Assembly (NCBI RefSeq): GCF_900108505.1
Contig: NZ_FNWU01000001.1
Span: 496,001 to 560,000, forward strand
Direction of reading: 5' to 3'
DNA length: 64,000 nucleotides
Source of the DNA: Halopenitus malekzadehii
GTDB lineage: Archaea > Halobacteriota > Halobacteria > Halobacteriales > Haloferacaceae
A program made the position numbers and the translations under genes. The notes beneath the pieces were generated by a model. That model searched no databases. It was not told where the DNA came from and worked only from the letters and a program-made list of their open reading frames with translations. Below, one piece after another: positions 53,701 through 62,542 of this stretch (position 1 is the first letter of the stretch; every line of letters begins with the position of its first letter).

Positions 53701-55532
53701 ACACCGGCGAGGGCGGCGAGCCGCCCGAGCGGTTCGGCACCGAGCGCGAATGCACCGTCAAGCAGGTGGCCTCGGGGCGGTTCGGGGTCACCGCGGAGTA
53801 CCTCGCCTCGGCCGACGAGCTCCAGATCAAGATGGCACAGGGGTCGAAGCCGGGCGAGGGCGGCCACCTTCCCGGCAAGAAGGTCAACGAGATGATCGCC
53901 CACGTTCGGTGCTCGACGCCGGGGGTCGGGCTCATCTCGCCGCCGCCCCAACACGACATCTACTCGATCGAGGACCTCAAACAGCTCATCTACGACCTGA
54001 AGTCGGCCAACCCGGACGCCGACGTCAACGTCAAGCTCGTCTCGGAGGCGGGCATCGGAACGATCGCTGCCGGCGTCGCGAAGGCGAACGCCGACGTCGT
54101 TCACGTCTCGGGCCACTCCGGCGGGACGGGCGCGTCCCCGAAGACGTCGATCAAGAACGCGGGGCTCCCGTGGGAGCTCGGCCTCGCGGAGACGAACCAG
54201 ATGTTGCGGGCGACCGGGCTGCGCGACCGCATCCGGGTGTCGGCCGACGGCGGGATGCGGACGGGCCGCGACGTCGCCGTCGCCGCGCTGTTGGGCGCCG
54301 AGGAGTACGTCTTCGGGACGGCCTCGCTCGTCACCTCCGGCTGCGTGATGGCCCGGCAGTGCCACGAGAACACTTGCCCGGTCGGCGTCGCGACCCAGCG
54401 TGAGGACCTGCGACAGCGGTTCCCCGGCGAGCCCGATCACGTCATCAACTACATGACCTTCATCGCCGAGGAACTCCGTGAGATCATGGCCGAACTCGGG
54501 TTCCGGACGGTCGAGGAGCTGATCGGCCGCCCGGAGCTGCTCGCACAGCGCGAAACGGACCACGAGAAGGCGAAACACCTCGACCTCTCGAGCGTCATCG
54601 CGGAGCCGACCGGGTCGATCCGGACGAAGGTCCGCGCACAGGACCACGGGATCGACGACCGGCTCGACTGGGACCTCATCGACGACGCTGCCGACGCCAT
54701 CGCCGACGGCGCGCCGGTCTCGATCCACGAGGACGTCACCAACGTCGACCGCGCGGTCGGCGCGACCCTCTCGAACCGCGTCGTGAGCGCACACGGCGGT
54801 GAGGGGCTGGCCGACGACACGATCGCCGTCGACTTCGACGGCTACGCCGGCCAGAGCTTCGGCGCGTTCCTCGCGGAGGGCGTCACCTTCTCGCTGACCG
54901 GCGCGGCCAACGACTACGTCGGCAAGGGGCTCTCCGGCGGGAAGCTGATCGTGAACACGCCCGCGGACGCGGGCTACGAGGCGAGCGAGAACGTCGTCGT
55001 CGGCAACGTTTGTCTGTACGGCGCGACCGCGGGCGAGGTCTACGTCAACGGCGTCGCCGGCGAGCGCTTCGGCGTCCGCAACTCCGGGGCCAGGGCGGTC
55101 GTGGAGGGCGTCGGCGACCACGGCTGTGAGTACATGACCGGCGGCGTCGTAGCCGTCCTCGGCGAGACCGGCCGGAACTTCGCGGCCGGGATGTCGGGCG
55201 GTGTCGCCTACGTCCACGACCCCGATGGCCGCCTCGCCGAGCGGGCCAATACGGGGATGGTGTCGCTCTCACGGGACCTCTCCGAGCGCGACGAGGCAAT
55301 GTTGCGCCGGCTCATCGAGAACCACGCGGCCTACACCGAAAGCGACCGTGCCCGCGAACTGCTCGACGACTGGGAGGCGACCTGCGAATCGTTCGTCTGC
55401 GTGTTCCCCGACGCCTACGCCGACGTCATTGCGGAGGGGATCGGCGAGGACGTTCGCGACGCGCGGCCCCCGGCCGCGACGGCGGAGGCGCTCCCGGAGG
55501 CGGACGCGAACGCGGTCTCGAGCGACGACTGA
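50784..55532 (+). CDS. gltB: glutamate synthase large subunit
   Basis: Makes glutamate from 2-oxoglutarate and glutamine. The 1582-residue protein has the N-terminal class II glutaminase domain with C41 (SNCGVGAVV) preceded by a 40-residue acidic propeptide-like segment, the central domain, the FMN-binding synthase barrel (GGEPPERF, MAQGSKPGEGGHLPG, VSGHSGGTGASP), the [3Fe-4S] cysteines (GCVMARQCHENTCPVG, about 1187-1198) and a GXGXG beta-helix end. No gltD follows. It may use ferredoxin, as in cyanobacteria and plants, or a distant small subunit. Confidence 0.95.
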   Translation: MTKPHSITPEPSDGAAGSGRDGDEENARDGLADPTDERSNCGVGAVVDLAGEPSHETVADAVRLLENLEHRGTTGAETNTGDGAGIMVQRPDPFFRSVVDVDLPAEYAVGSLFLPRNDRAREELFDVVAERLAEYDLEVLTWRSVPTENDDLGATALESEPDHWQVFVAPTDEAALADRFVDADADADADRDPALIGFDRALYVARKAIETAAADVDGSGRFYVASLDRRRVVYKGLLKGEQLADYFPDLNDDRFASRAALVHARFSTNTLGAWHLAHPYRNIVHNGEFNTIQGNINWMRARETDVSHPGFGADLETVKPVIDDPNQSDTASVDNALELLIQSGRELPHALRMLIPEAFRDDHLMDEDRADWYDYHASLVEPWDGPALVLGFDGDHVAGVLDRNGLRPCRYEVTTDDRLIVGSEVGALPTDPADVERRGRLQPGEIFVADLESGRVVPDEEVFAELTDDRYGEWVAEEQVDLAEIRETDDPTSAGIGPDAGDEDVDAEGDTGDVEGASPLRARQAAFGYTTDSMNHLVEPMAETGSDPVGSMGDDTPLSVLSDIDRPLFTYFKQLFAQVSNPPIDYIREELVTSLETRLGFQRNLLDESPEHARQLVSETPILTDAETESIKALGEEAAADATSTDATNATNATDAALDSRVLDTTFEAGTDLEDAVSQLRDAAAAAIEDGADVIVLSDRAIGPDRIAIPSLLATGAVHHHLVRNGLRNHAGLVVESGEPHEVHHVATLVGYGAGAVNPYLAYASIADVVAGPDGADEAEAIAAYRGALEDGLLKTMAKMGISTMESYQGAQIFEAVGLDSGFVAEYFSGTEIRTEGIGINEIEGDVRTRHAMAFGADPQLETVGEYEHRSSGIKHGWNPQTVGTLQQAVRAGEYDQYLEFAEAVNDQEDSPHTLRGLLEFDADRDPVPIDEVEPVEEIVTRFSTAAMSLGSISPEAHENNSIAMNRIGAKSNTGEGGEPPERFGTERECTVKQVASGRFGVTAEYLASADELQIKMAQGSKPGEGGHLPGKKVNEMIAHVRCSTPGVGLISPPPQHDIYSIEDLKQLIYDLKSANPDADVNVKLVSEAGIGTIAAGVAKANADVVHVSGHSGGTGASPKTSIKNAGLPWELGLAETNQMLRATGLRDRIRVSADGGMRTGRDVAVAALLGAEEYVFGTASLVTSGCVMARQCHENTCPVGVATQREDLRQRFPGEPDHVINYMTFIAEELREIMAELGFRTVEELIGRPELLAQRETDHEKAKHLDLSSVIAEPTGSIRTKVRAQDHGIDDRLDWDLIDDAADAIADGAPVSIHEDVTNVDRAVGATLSNRVVSAHGGEGLADDTIAVDFDGYAGQSFGAFLAEGVTFSLTGAANDYVGKGLSGGKLIVNTPADAGYEASENVVVGNVCLYGATAGEVYVNGVAGERFGVRNSGARAVVEGVGDHGCEYMTGGVVAVLGETGRNFAAGMSGGVAYVHDPDGRLAERANTGMVSLSRDLSERDEAMLRRLIENHAAYTESDRARELLDDWEATCESFVCVFPDAYADVIAEGIGEDVRDARPPAATAEALPEADANAVSSDD

Positions 55533-55589
55533 CCGGCTGCGATGGCCGGTTGAAGCGGTGACCGTTCGATCGACGTCCGGGCCCGCGCC

Positions 55590-56087
55590 TCAGCCATCCA
55601 CGTCGACGCCGAAGGGGCTCGGCTCCTCGCGCCACGTCCAGCCCGGCAGTCGCGTCTGGAACCCGGCCGCGAGGGCGGCATCGAGATCGTCGAGTCCGGC
55701 GGGATCGGCCTCGGCTGCTCCATCGTCCGTGTGAATATCCGCGAAGTGGAACGTCGCCGCGGCAAGCAGCGAGAGCGGCTGCCCGCCGGCGATCGTCTCC
55801 GCGAGCGCGCGACCCAACACCTCGTCGACGACGAACCCGGGATAGTCGTTCGCGACGTCCAGATCCCGGAGGATCGCGACGTAGCCGGCGACGTTGACCG
55901 CCACCTCGCCGTCGGCGAAGACGGCGTCGACGGCCTCCCCGTAGGCGGCCGGCGAGACGGATGCCACGTCCGTGTCGAACCGGTCGCCAAGAGCCTCGCG
56001 GGTCTCGTTGATGAGCGCCACGACGGTCGGCTCGCGCTCGCGAACCCACTCGTACTCGGCCGCGACGCGGTCGGGCGTGAGTCGCAT
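55590..56087 (-). CDS. uncharacterised haloarchaeal protein
   Basis: A 165-residue soluble, acidic protein, largely helical by eye (VAAEYEWVREREPTVVALINE, YGEAVDAVFADGEVAVN, LVDEVLGRALAETI-like). No motif that I can assign. It sits between gltB (convergent) and the FttA leader (divergent). A possible promoter GTACTTGACC at about 56109-56118 on the minus strand is weak. Coding character (strong third-position GC, full-length frame with natural start) supports a real gene. Confidence 0.6.
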   Translation of the reverse strand: MRLTPDRVAAEYEWVREREPTVVALINETREALGDRFDTDVASVSPAAYGEAVDAVFADGEVAVNVAGYVAILRDLDVANDYPGFVVDEVLGRALAETIAGGQPLSLLAAATFHFADIHTDDGAAEADPAGLDDLDAALAAGFQTRLPGWTWREEPSPFGVDVDG

Positions 56088-56120
56088 CGTAGCTCACTAC
56101 GGCGGCGGCGGGTCAAGTAC

Positions 56121-56200
56121 GTTCCCCCGATCGCCGGCACATTTTCCCGGTTGCCGGCTTGGTTCCCCGATCGCCGGTACATTTCCCCGGTCACCGGTCG
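56121..56200. repeat. degenerate 20-bp tandem repeat, four copies
   Basis: Four 20-base units begin at 56121, 56141, 56161 and 56181. Each resembles TTCCCCGATCGCCGGYACAT, with the first and third, and the second and fourth, most alike. It occupies the divergent gap upstream of the FttA promoter. The order of the copies suggests a 40-bp duplication of an older 20-bp pair. Confidence 0.75.
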
Positions 56201-56259
56201 TGATCGTTATGGAGGGCCGCCATCGGCGGTACGACGATCGAGGGGTGGTTTGCGAAGGC

Positions 56260-56464
56260 TTTTATAACGGGTGGCGTCTATGTCCGAATAAGCGGGTTTT
56301 CACCGTCTCTTCCCGCAGACGAAGCTACGGACAGTACTCGCCATTATGCCTCCCTCGTCACCACTGACGACACAGCAGTCGTCGGACCTCGAACCCGAAC
56401 GTCCCCATCCGAGCAGCCGGAGACGGACGTCCTCGGCGTCGGTTACCGCGGGGGATTTGTACCT
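56260..56464 (+). promoter_or_regulatory. FttA promoter and long 5' leader with an overlapping upstream ORF
   Basis: CTTTTATAACG around 56259-56269 is a strong TATA-like element; initiation would be near 56288, giving a leader of about 175 bases instead of the leaderless layout seen at most genes here. From 56346 a 40-codon ORF (MPPSSPLTTQQSSDLEPER start) runs to a TGA at 56466-56468 that overlaps the fttA start in an ATGA junction. The peptide is Ser/Arg/Pro-rich with no known motif, so it may be a leader peptide or chance. Confidence 0.45.
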
Positions 56465-58390
56465 ATGAGCCAAGTCGATACCCAACTCGAAGACATCAGA
56501 TCCCAGATCGAACAGGAGATCCCCAACGACGTCACGATCACGGACGTAAAATACGAAGGCCCGGAGCTGGTCGTCTACACTCGCGACCCCAAGCGGTTCG
56601 CGGGCGACGGCGACCTGATCCGCCGGCTCGCCTCCCAGCTGCGCAAGCGGATCACGGTGCGGCCGGACCCGAGCACGCTGTCGCCGCCCAGCGAGGCCCG
56701 CCAGCAGGTCCTCGACGTCGTCCCCGAGGAGGCGGGGGTCAGCGACCTCGACTTCCACGCCGACACCGGCGAGGTCGTCATCGAGGCCCAGAAGCCGGGG
56801 ATGGTGATCGGCCGTCGCGGCTCGACGCTGCGTGAGATAACCCAGGAGGTCGGCTGGACCCCGGAGGTCGTCCGGACCCCGCCGATCGAGTCCTCGACGG
56901 TCTCGAACGTTCGCAACTTCCTGAAACAGGAGCGCGAGGAACGTCGCGACATCCTCGAACGTGTGGGGAGACAGATCCACCGCGAGGAGCTCTCCGACGA
57001 CGAGTGGGTCCGGATCACCACGCTCGGCTGCTGTCGCGAGGTCGGCCGTGCCGCCTTCATCCTCAACACGCCCGAAACGCGGATCCTGATCGACTGTGGC
57101 GACAAGCCCGGCGCCGAGGGCGAGGTTCCGTATCTACAGGTGCCGGAGGCGCTCGGCGCGGGCGCACAGAACATCGACGCCGTGGTCCTCACCCACGCAC
57201 ACCTGGACCACTCGGCGCTCATCCCGTTGCTGTTCAAGTACGGCTACGACGGGCCCATCTACACGACCGAGCCCTCGCGGGATCTGATGGGGCTGCTCCA
57301 GCTCGACTACCTCGACGTCGCCGCCAAGGAGGGTCGCACGCCACCCTACGAGTCGGCACAGGTCCGGGAGGCGATCAAACACACGATCCCGCTGGAGTAC
57401 GGCGACGTCACCGACATCGCGCCCGACGTGAAGATCACCTTCCACAACGCGGGCCACATCCTGGGGTCGGCGGTCACGCACTTCCACATCGGCGACGGCC
57501 TCTACAACGTCGCCTTCTCCGGCGACATCCACTACGACGACACCCGGCTGTTCAACGGGGCGGTCAACGACTTCCCGCGCGTGGAGACGCTGGTGTTGGA
57601 GTCCACCTACGGCGGTCGCAACGACTACCAGACGGACCAGGAGGACTCCGAACGAAAGCTCAAGGAGGTCATCAACGAGACCTACGACCGCGGCGGCAAG
57701 GTCGTGATCCCGGCCTTCGCCGTGGGTCGCTCCCAGGAGCTGATGCTCGTCCTGGAGGAGGCGATGCGGAACGGCGACATTCCGGAGATGCCGGTCCACC
57801 TCGACGGGATGATCTGGGAGGCGACGGCGATCCACACGACCTACCCCGAGTATCTGCGCGACGACCTCCGTGACCGGATCTTTCACGAGGACGAGAACCC
57901 GTTCCTCGCGGACCAGTTCAACCACATCGACGGCGGCGAGGACGAACGACAGGAGGTCGCCGACGGCGACCAGTGCATCATCCTGTCGACCTCCGGGATG
58001 ATCGAGGGCGGACCCATTATGTCGTGGCTTCGCCACATCGGTCCCGAGTCGGACTCGACGCTGACCTTCGTCGGCTACCAGGCGCAGGGAACGCTCGGTC
58101 GACGGATCCAGAACGGCTGGGACGAGATCCCGGTCGACGGCTGGGGCGGCGGCGGGCGCGGCGACACGCTCACGCTGAACATGCAGACCGAAACCGTCGA
58201 CGGGTTCTCCGGGCACGCCGACAGACAGGGGCTCGAGAACTTCGTGAAGACGATGAACCCCCGTCCAGAGAAGGTGCTCTGTGTCCACGGCGACGAGAGC
58301 TCGGTCCAGGACCTCTCCTCGGCGCTGTATCACGATTACAATATGCGGACGTTCGCGCCGAAGAACCTCGAAACGTTCCGGTTTAAGTGA
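56465..58390 (+). CDS. fttA: FttA/aCPSF1 transcription termination ribonuclease (KH + MBL + beta-CASP)
   Basis: Archaeal CPSF73-like nuclease that cuts nascent RNA and terminates transcription. The 641-residue protein begins with two KH-type domains (to about residue 150; VIEAQKPGMVIGRRGSTLREI is the second KH core), then the metallo-beta-lactamase domain with HxHxDH at 244-249 and later metal sites (SGDIHYDDT), interrupted by the beta-CASP domain (ILSTSGMIEGGP) and closed by GFSGHADRQGL plus a C-terminal LCVHGDE strand. All catalytic residues are present. The ATG at 56465 overlaps the upstream ORF. Long leader may allow autoregulation, which would suit a termination factor. Confidence 0.96.
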   Translation: MSQVDTQLEDIRSQIEQEIPNDVTITDVKYEGPELVVYTRDPKRFAGDGDLIRRLASQLRKRITVRPDPSTLSPPSEARQQVLDVVPEEAGVSDLDFHADTGEVVIEAQKPGMVIGRRGSTLREITQEVGWTPEVVRTPPIESSTVSNVRNFLKQEREERRDILERVGRQIHREELSDDEWVRITTLGCCREVGRAAFILNTPETRILIDCGDKPGAEGEVPYLQVPEALGAGAQNIDAVVLTHAHLDHSALIPLLFKYGYDGPIYTTEPSRDLMGLLQLDYLDVAAKEGRTPPYESAQVREAIKHTIPLEYGDVTDIAPDVKITFHNAGHILGSAVTHFHIGDGLYNVAFSGDIHYDDTRLFNGAVNDFPRVETLVLESTYGGRNDYQTDQEDSERKLKEVINETYDRGGKVVIPAFAVGRSQELMLVLEEAMRNGDIPEMPVHLDGMIWEATAIHTTYPEYLRDDLRDRIFHEDENPFLADQFNHIDGGEDERQEVADGDQCIILSTSGMIEGGPIMSWLRHIGPESDSTLTFVGYQAQGTLGRRIQNGWDEIPVDGWGGGGRGDTLTLNMQTETVDGFSGHADRQGLENFVKTMNPRPEKVLCVHGDESSVQDLSSALYHDYNMRTFAPKNLETFRFK

Positions 58391-58495
58391 CACACCGGTC
58401 GGCCCATCGTCGACGACGCCTCCGCGCCTCGAATGAGGGTCAGTCACACACACGTCTGACACACATTTATACGTCTCGGCCGACCGAACACACGT

Positions 58496-58918
58496 ATGAG
58501 TAATCGGGTGACGGAACTCGAACGCCAGGTCTCGGAGCTTCAGGCGGCGGTCAACGGACTCACTGAGGAGCTCGTCGAGACCAAAGAACGCGTTCGACAG
58601 CTGGAGGCGGGTGACGCGTCCGGGTCGACCGGGGCGACGGCCGACGAGACGTCAGAACCGGCCGCGAACCGCAGCGGGAGCGACCAGCCGGGTGCCGGAC
58701 CGACGCCGGAGGCTCCCGAACCGACGGAACGGACGACGAAGAGCGACGATCACGTGAACGTGGTCGAACAGACCGAATCCGACGGCGACGCCGACGCGAC
58801 CGCTGCAGCCGCGGAAGCGGCCGAAGCCGCAGCCGATGCGGCGGCGGACGACGTCGACGCGGACACGGACGAAGACACGACGGGCGGCCTCGAGGAAAGC
58901 GACATCATCGTCGCGTAA
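58496..58918 (+). CDS. short coiled-coil acidic protein upstream of smc
   Basis: A 140-residue protein: an N-terminal heptad-like coil (NRVTELERQVSELQAAVNGLTEELVETKERVRQLE-type, about residues 2-38) followed by a disordered Asp/Ala/Thr-rich tail ending EESDIIVA. The ATG is 28 bases after a TTTATA box at 58466-58471 (leaderless) and smc starts 27 bases after the stop, so it heads the condensin operon. Related small haloarchaeal proteins are found upstream of smc; I recall a DUF7518 label but am unsure. Role in SMC function is inferred from position. Confidence 0.7.
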   Translation: MSNRVTELERQVSELQAAVNGLTEELVETKERVRQLEAGDASGSTGATADETSEPAANRSGSDQPGAGPTPEAPEPTERTTKSDDHVNVVEQTESDGDADATAAAAEAAEAAADAAADDVDADTDEDTTGGLEESDIIVA

Positions 58919-58945
58919 GCTCGCGGCCCCCTCGCGAGCCCATCA

Positions 58946-61900
58946 ATGCACATCACAGAAGTCGTTCTGGACGATTTCAAGAGCTTCGGGCGGACGACGA
59001 GGATCCCCTTCTACGAGGACTTCACGGTCATCACGGGCCCGAACGGGTCCGGAAAGTCGAACATCATCGACGGGATCCTCTTCGCGCTCGGGCTCGCACG
59101 GACCCGCGGGATCCGCGCGGAGAAGCTGACCGACCTGATCTACAACCCCGGCCATGACGGCGCGGAGTCCGGCGACGGTCCCGACGAGGCCGCCGTCACG
59201 GTCGTACTCGATAACTCCGACGGGACCCTCGATCGCGGACAGGTCGTCTCGGCTGCCGGCTCCGAGAACGTCGGCGACGTCGAGGAGATCACGGTCAAGC
59301 GGCGCGTCAAGCGAACTGACGACAACTACTACTCCTACTACTACCTCAACGGTCGCTCCGTCAACCTCTCGGACATCCAGGACCTGCTCGCGCAGGCCGG
59401 GGTCACGCCGGAGGGATACAACGTCGTGATGCAGGGCGACGTCACGGAGATCATCAACATGACGGCCTACCAGCGCCGTGGGATCATCGACGAGATCGCC
59501 GGCGTCGCCGAGTTCGATGAGAAGAAGGAGGCCGCCTTCGAGGAACTGGAGGCCGTCGAGGACCGGATCGGGGAGGCCGACCTCCGGATCGGGGAGAAGG
59601 AGGACCGCCTTGACCGGCTCGCCGACGAGCGCGAGACTGCCCTGGAGTACCAGTCCTACCGCGAGGAGCAGGAGGAGTACCGCGGCTACCGCAAGGCCGC
59701 CGAACTCGAGGAGAAGCGCGAGACCCGCGAGGAGGTGTTCGCGGAGATCGAGGAGACCGAGGCCGAACTGGCCGACCGGCGGGCGGAACTCGACACGCGC
59801 CAGGGACGCGTCACGCGTCTCGAATCGGAGCTCTCGGAGCTCAACGACGAGATCGAACGGACGGGCGAGGACGAACAGCTCGCGATCAAAGCCGAGATCG
59901 AGGAGATCAAAGGCGACATCTCGCGTCTCGAGGGACAGATCGAGAACGCCGAGAGTCGCCTGGAGGAGGCCGAGACCGACCGCCGCGACGCGTTCGTCCA
60001 GATCGACCGCAAACAGGAGACGATCGACGACCTCGAGGCGGACGCCAAGGAGATCAAAGTCGAGAAGGCATCGGTCAAAGCCGACGTCGCCGACAAGCGG
60101 TCGGAACTCGCGGAGATCGAAGCGGAGATCGACGGGATCGACACCCAGTACGACGAACTCAAGGCCGATCTCGCCGAGAACAAAGAGCGGCTCGAGGAGC
60201 TCAAGGCCGACAAAAACGACGTCCAGCGTGAGAAGGACCGGCTGCTCGATGAGGCGCGGCGACGATCGAACGAGATCAGCGAGGCGCAGTCCGATCTGGA
60301 GGAGGCCCACGAGCGGATCCCGGATCTGAAAGCCCGGATCTCGGAGCTGCACGGCGAACTCGACACGGCGGAGACGAACCGCGACGCGATCGAGGAGACG
60401 ATCGCGGACCTGTTCGCCGAGAAGACGGAGCGACAGGAGCGGCTCGACGCCCTCGAGGACGACCTCCGGGAGAAGCAAAGCGAGTACGCCACCCTCGAGG
60501 CGGACGCGAAGAACCGCGGCGACACCTCCTGGCCGCGAGCGGTGACGACGATCCGAAACGCCGGAATCGACGGGGTTCACGGCCCGGTCGGTGAACTGGC
60601 GTCGGTGGACCCGACGTACGCGGAAGCGTGTGAGACCGCGGCCGGCGGCCGACTCGCGAACGTCGTCGTCGATGACGACGGGGTGGGCGAGACCTGTATC
60701 GACCACCTCAAGAGCCGCAACGCGGGCCGTGCGACGTTCCTGCCGATCACGGAGCTCGACGACCGCGGCCTCCCGAACGCGCCGACGATGCCGGGCGTGG
60801 TCGACTTCGCCCGAAACCTCGTCGAGTACGACGCCCGCTACGATCCGGTCTTCTCGTACGTTCTCGGGTCGACACTCGTCGTCGAGGACATGGCGACCGC
60901 TCGCGATCTGATGGGCGACTACCGGATGGTGACCCTGGAGGGCGACCTCGTCGAGACATCGGGCGCGATGACCGGCGGCTCGGGCGGCGGATCCAGATAC
61001 TCCTTCAGCACCGCTGGCGGCGGCAAGCTCCAGCGGCTGGCCGAGGAGATCGAGGAGCTCGAGGACGAACGGCAGTCCCTCGAGTCCGAGATCGACGACC
61101 TCGACGCGGAGATCGACGACGCACGCGAACGGAAGGCGGACGCGGAGGAACGCGTCCGGTCGGTCGAAGCCGACATCGACCGGGCCGAAACGGACCTGGA
61201 GGATGGACACGACCGGATCGAGGAGCTGGAGTCGACGCTGGAGACGCTCCACACCGAGCGCGAGGAGGTCGACGAGCGGATGACCGAGCTCGACGCGGAG
61301 ATCGAGGAGTTGGCGAGCGAGCAGGCGGCGGTCGAGGACCGGATCGCAGAGATCGAGGCCGAGCTCGCGGACTCACGGATCCCGGAGCTGACGAGTCGGG
61401 CCGACGACGTGCGCGATGAGATCGAGGACCTCGAGTCGCGGATGGACGACCTCGACGGCCGGCTCAACGAGGTGCAACTCGAGAAGGAGTACGCGGAGGA
61501 CGCCGTCGAGGAGCTCCACGACCGCATCGAGGCGGCCCAGAACAAGAAGGCCGAGGCTGAGGAGACGATCGCCGACCACGAGGCCGCCATCGAGGAGAAG
61601 CGGGAACTGCTCGCCGAGAAGCGCGATGAGATCGAGGACCTGGAGGAAGAACTGGCCGAGCTCAAGGCCGAGCGGTCGGACCTCCGGGAGACGCTGTCGG
61701 CCGCGACCGAGGAGCGCGACGAGCAGCGACAGCGCGTCTCCACGGTGGAATCGACGCTCTCGGACCTGTGCGACCGCGCGGACCGCTTGGAGTGGGAGAT
61801 CGACGAACTCGAGTCGCAGGTCGGCGACTACGACCCCGAGTCGATCCCCGACCACGACGAGGTGGAGCGTCGCATCGAGGAGCTCGACGCCGAGATGGAG

Positions 61901-62542
61901 GCGTTGGAGCCGGTCAATATGCGCGCGATCGACGAGTACGACGAGGTCGAAGCGGCACTCGACCAGCTTCAGGAACGGCGCGACGTCCTCGTGACCGAAC
62001 GCGACGGGATCGAGGAGCGAATCGCGGAGTACGAGTCACAGAAGAAACGGACGTTTATGGACGCCTTCGAGTCGATCAACGACCACTTCGAGGACATCTT
62101 CGAGCGCCTCTCCGCCGGGACCGGCGAACTCGTCTTAGAGAACCCCGAGGACCCCTTCGAGGAGGGACTCACGATGAAGGCCCAGCCGGCCGACAAGCCG
62201 GTCCAGCGGCTCGACGCGATGTCCGGTGGCGAGAAGTCGCTGACCGCGCTGGCGTTCATCTTTGCCATCCAGCGGCACAACCCGGCACCCTTCTACGCGC
62301 TCGACGAGGTCGACGCCTTCCTCGACGCGGTCAACGCCGAACGGGTCGGCGAGATGGTCCACGACCTGGCCGGCGAGGCGCAGTTCGTCGTGGTCTCACA
62401 CCGCTCGGCGCTCCTCGAGCGCTCCGAGCGGGCGATCGGCGTGACGATGCAGGAGGACAACGTCTCCGCGGTGACGGGGATGCAGTTCGGCGCGGACGGC
62501 GAGGAGGCCGACGGGGACGGGGAGGTGCCGGCCGATGACTGA
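58946..62542 (+). CDS. smc: chromosome segregation ATPase SMC
   Basis: The 1198-residue condensin core. Walker A GPNGSGKSN is at residues 31-39, a long coiled coil follows with the hinge around 510-680 (GPVGELASVDPTYAEACETAAGG region, then GSTLVVEDMATARDLMG), the return coil, and the C-terminal head with signature LDAMSGGEKSLTALAFIFA (about 1090) and Walker B YALDEVDAFLD (about 1120). It organises chromosomes by loop extrusion together with ScpA. scpA overlaps its end by eight bases. Confidence 0.97.
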   Translation: MHITEVVLDDFKSFGRTTRIPFYEDFTVITGPNGSGKSNIIDGILFALGLARTRGIRAEKLTDLIYNPGHDGAESGDGPDEAAVTVVLDNSDGTLDRGQVVSAAGSENVGDVEEITVKRRVKRTDDNYYSYYYLNGRSVNLSDIQDLLAQAGVTPEGYNVVMQGDVTEIINMTAYQRRGIIDEIAGVAEFDEKKEAAFEELEAVEDRIGEADLRIGEKEDRLDRLADERETALEYQSYREEQEEYRGYRKAAELEEKRETREEVFAEIEETEAELADRRAELDTRQGRVTRLESELSELNDEIERTGEDEQLAIKAEIEEIKGDISRLEGQIENAESRLEEAETDRRDAFVQIDRKQETIDDLEADAKEIKVEKASVKADVADKRSELAEIEAEIDGIDTQYDELKADLAENKERLEELKADKNDVQREKDRLLDEARRRSNEISEAQSDLEEAHERIPDLKARISELHGELDTAETNRDAIEETIADLFAEKTERQERLDALEDDLREKQSEYATLEADAKNRGDTSWPRAVTTIRNAGIDGVHGPVGELASVDPTYAEACETAAGGRLANVVVDDDGVGETCIDHLKSRNAGRATFLPITELDDRGLPNAPTMPGVVDFARNLVEYDARYDPVFSYVLGSTLVVEDMATARDLMGDYRMVTLEGDLVETSGAMTGGSGGGSRYSFSTAGGGKLQRLAEEIEELEDERQSLESEIDDLDAEIDDARERKADAEERVRSVEADIDRAETDLEDGHDRIEELESTLETLHTEREEVDERMTELDAEIEELASEQAAVEDRIAEIEAELADSRIPELTSRADDVRDEIEDLESRMDDLDGRLNEVQLEKEYAEDAVEELHDRIEAAQNKKAEAEETIADHEAAIEEKRELLAEKRDEIEDLEEELAELKAERSDLRETLSAATEERDEQRQRVSTVESTLSDLCDRADRLEWEIDELESQVGDYDPESIPDHDEVERRIEELDAEMEALEPVNMRAIDEYDEVEAALDQLQERRDVLVTERDGIEERIAEYESQKKRTFMDAFESINDHFEDIFERLSAGTGELVLENPEDPFEEGLTMKAQPADKPVQRLDAMSGGEKSLTALAFIFAIQRHNPAPFYALDEVDAFLDAVNAERVGEMVHDLAGEAQFVVVSHRSALLERSERAIGVTMQEDNVSAVTGMQFGADGEEADGDGEVPADD

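Noticed and set aside
58943-61252. 769-codon antisense frame over smc
   Set aside because: Arises from the coiled-coil codon bias of smc; leucine-rich chance composition with no domain.
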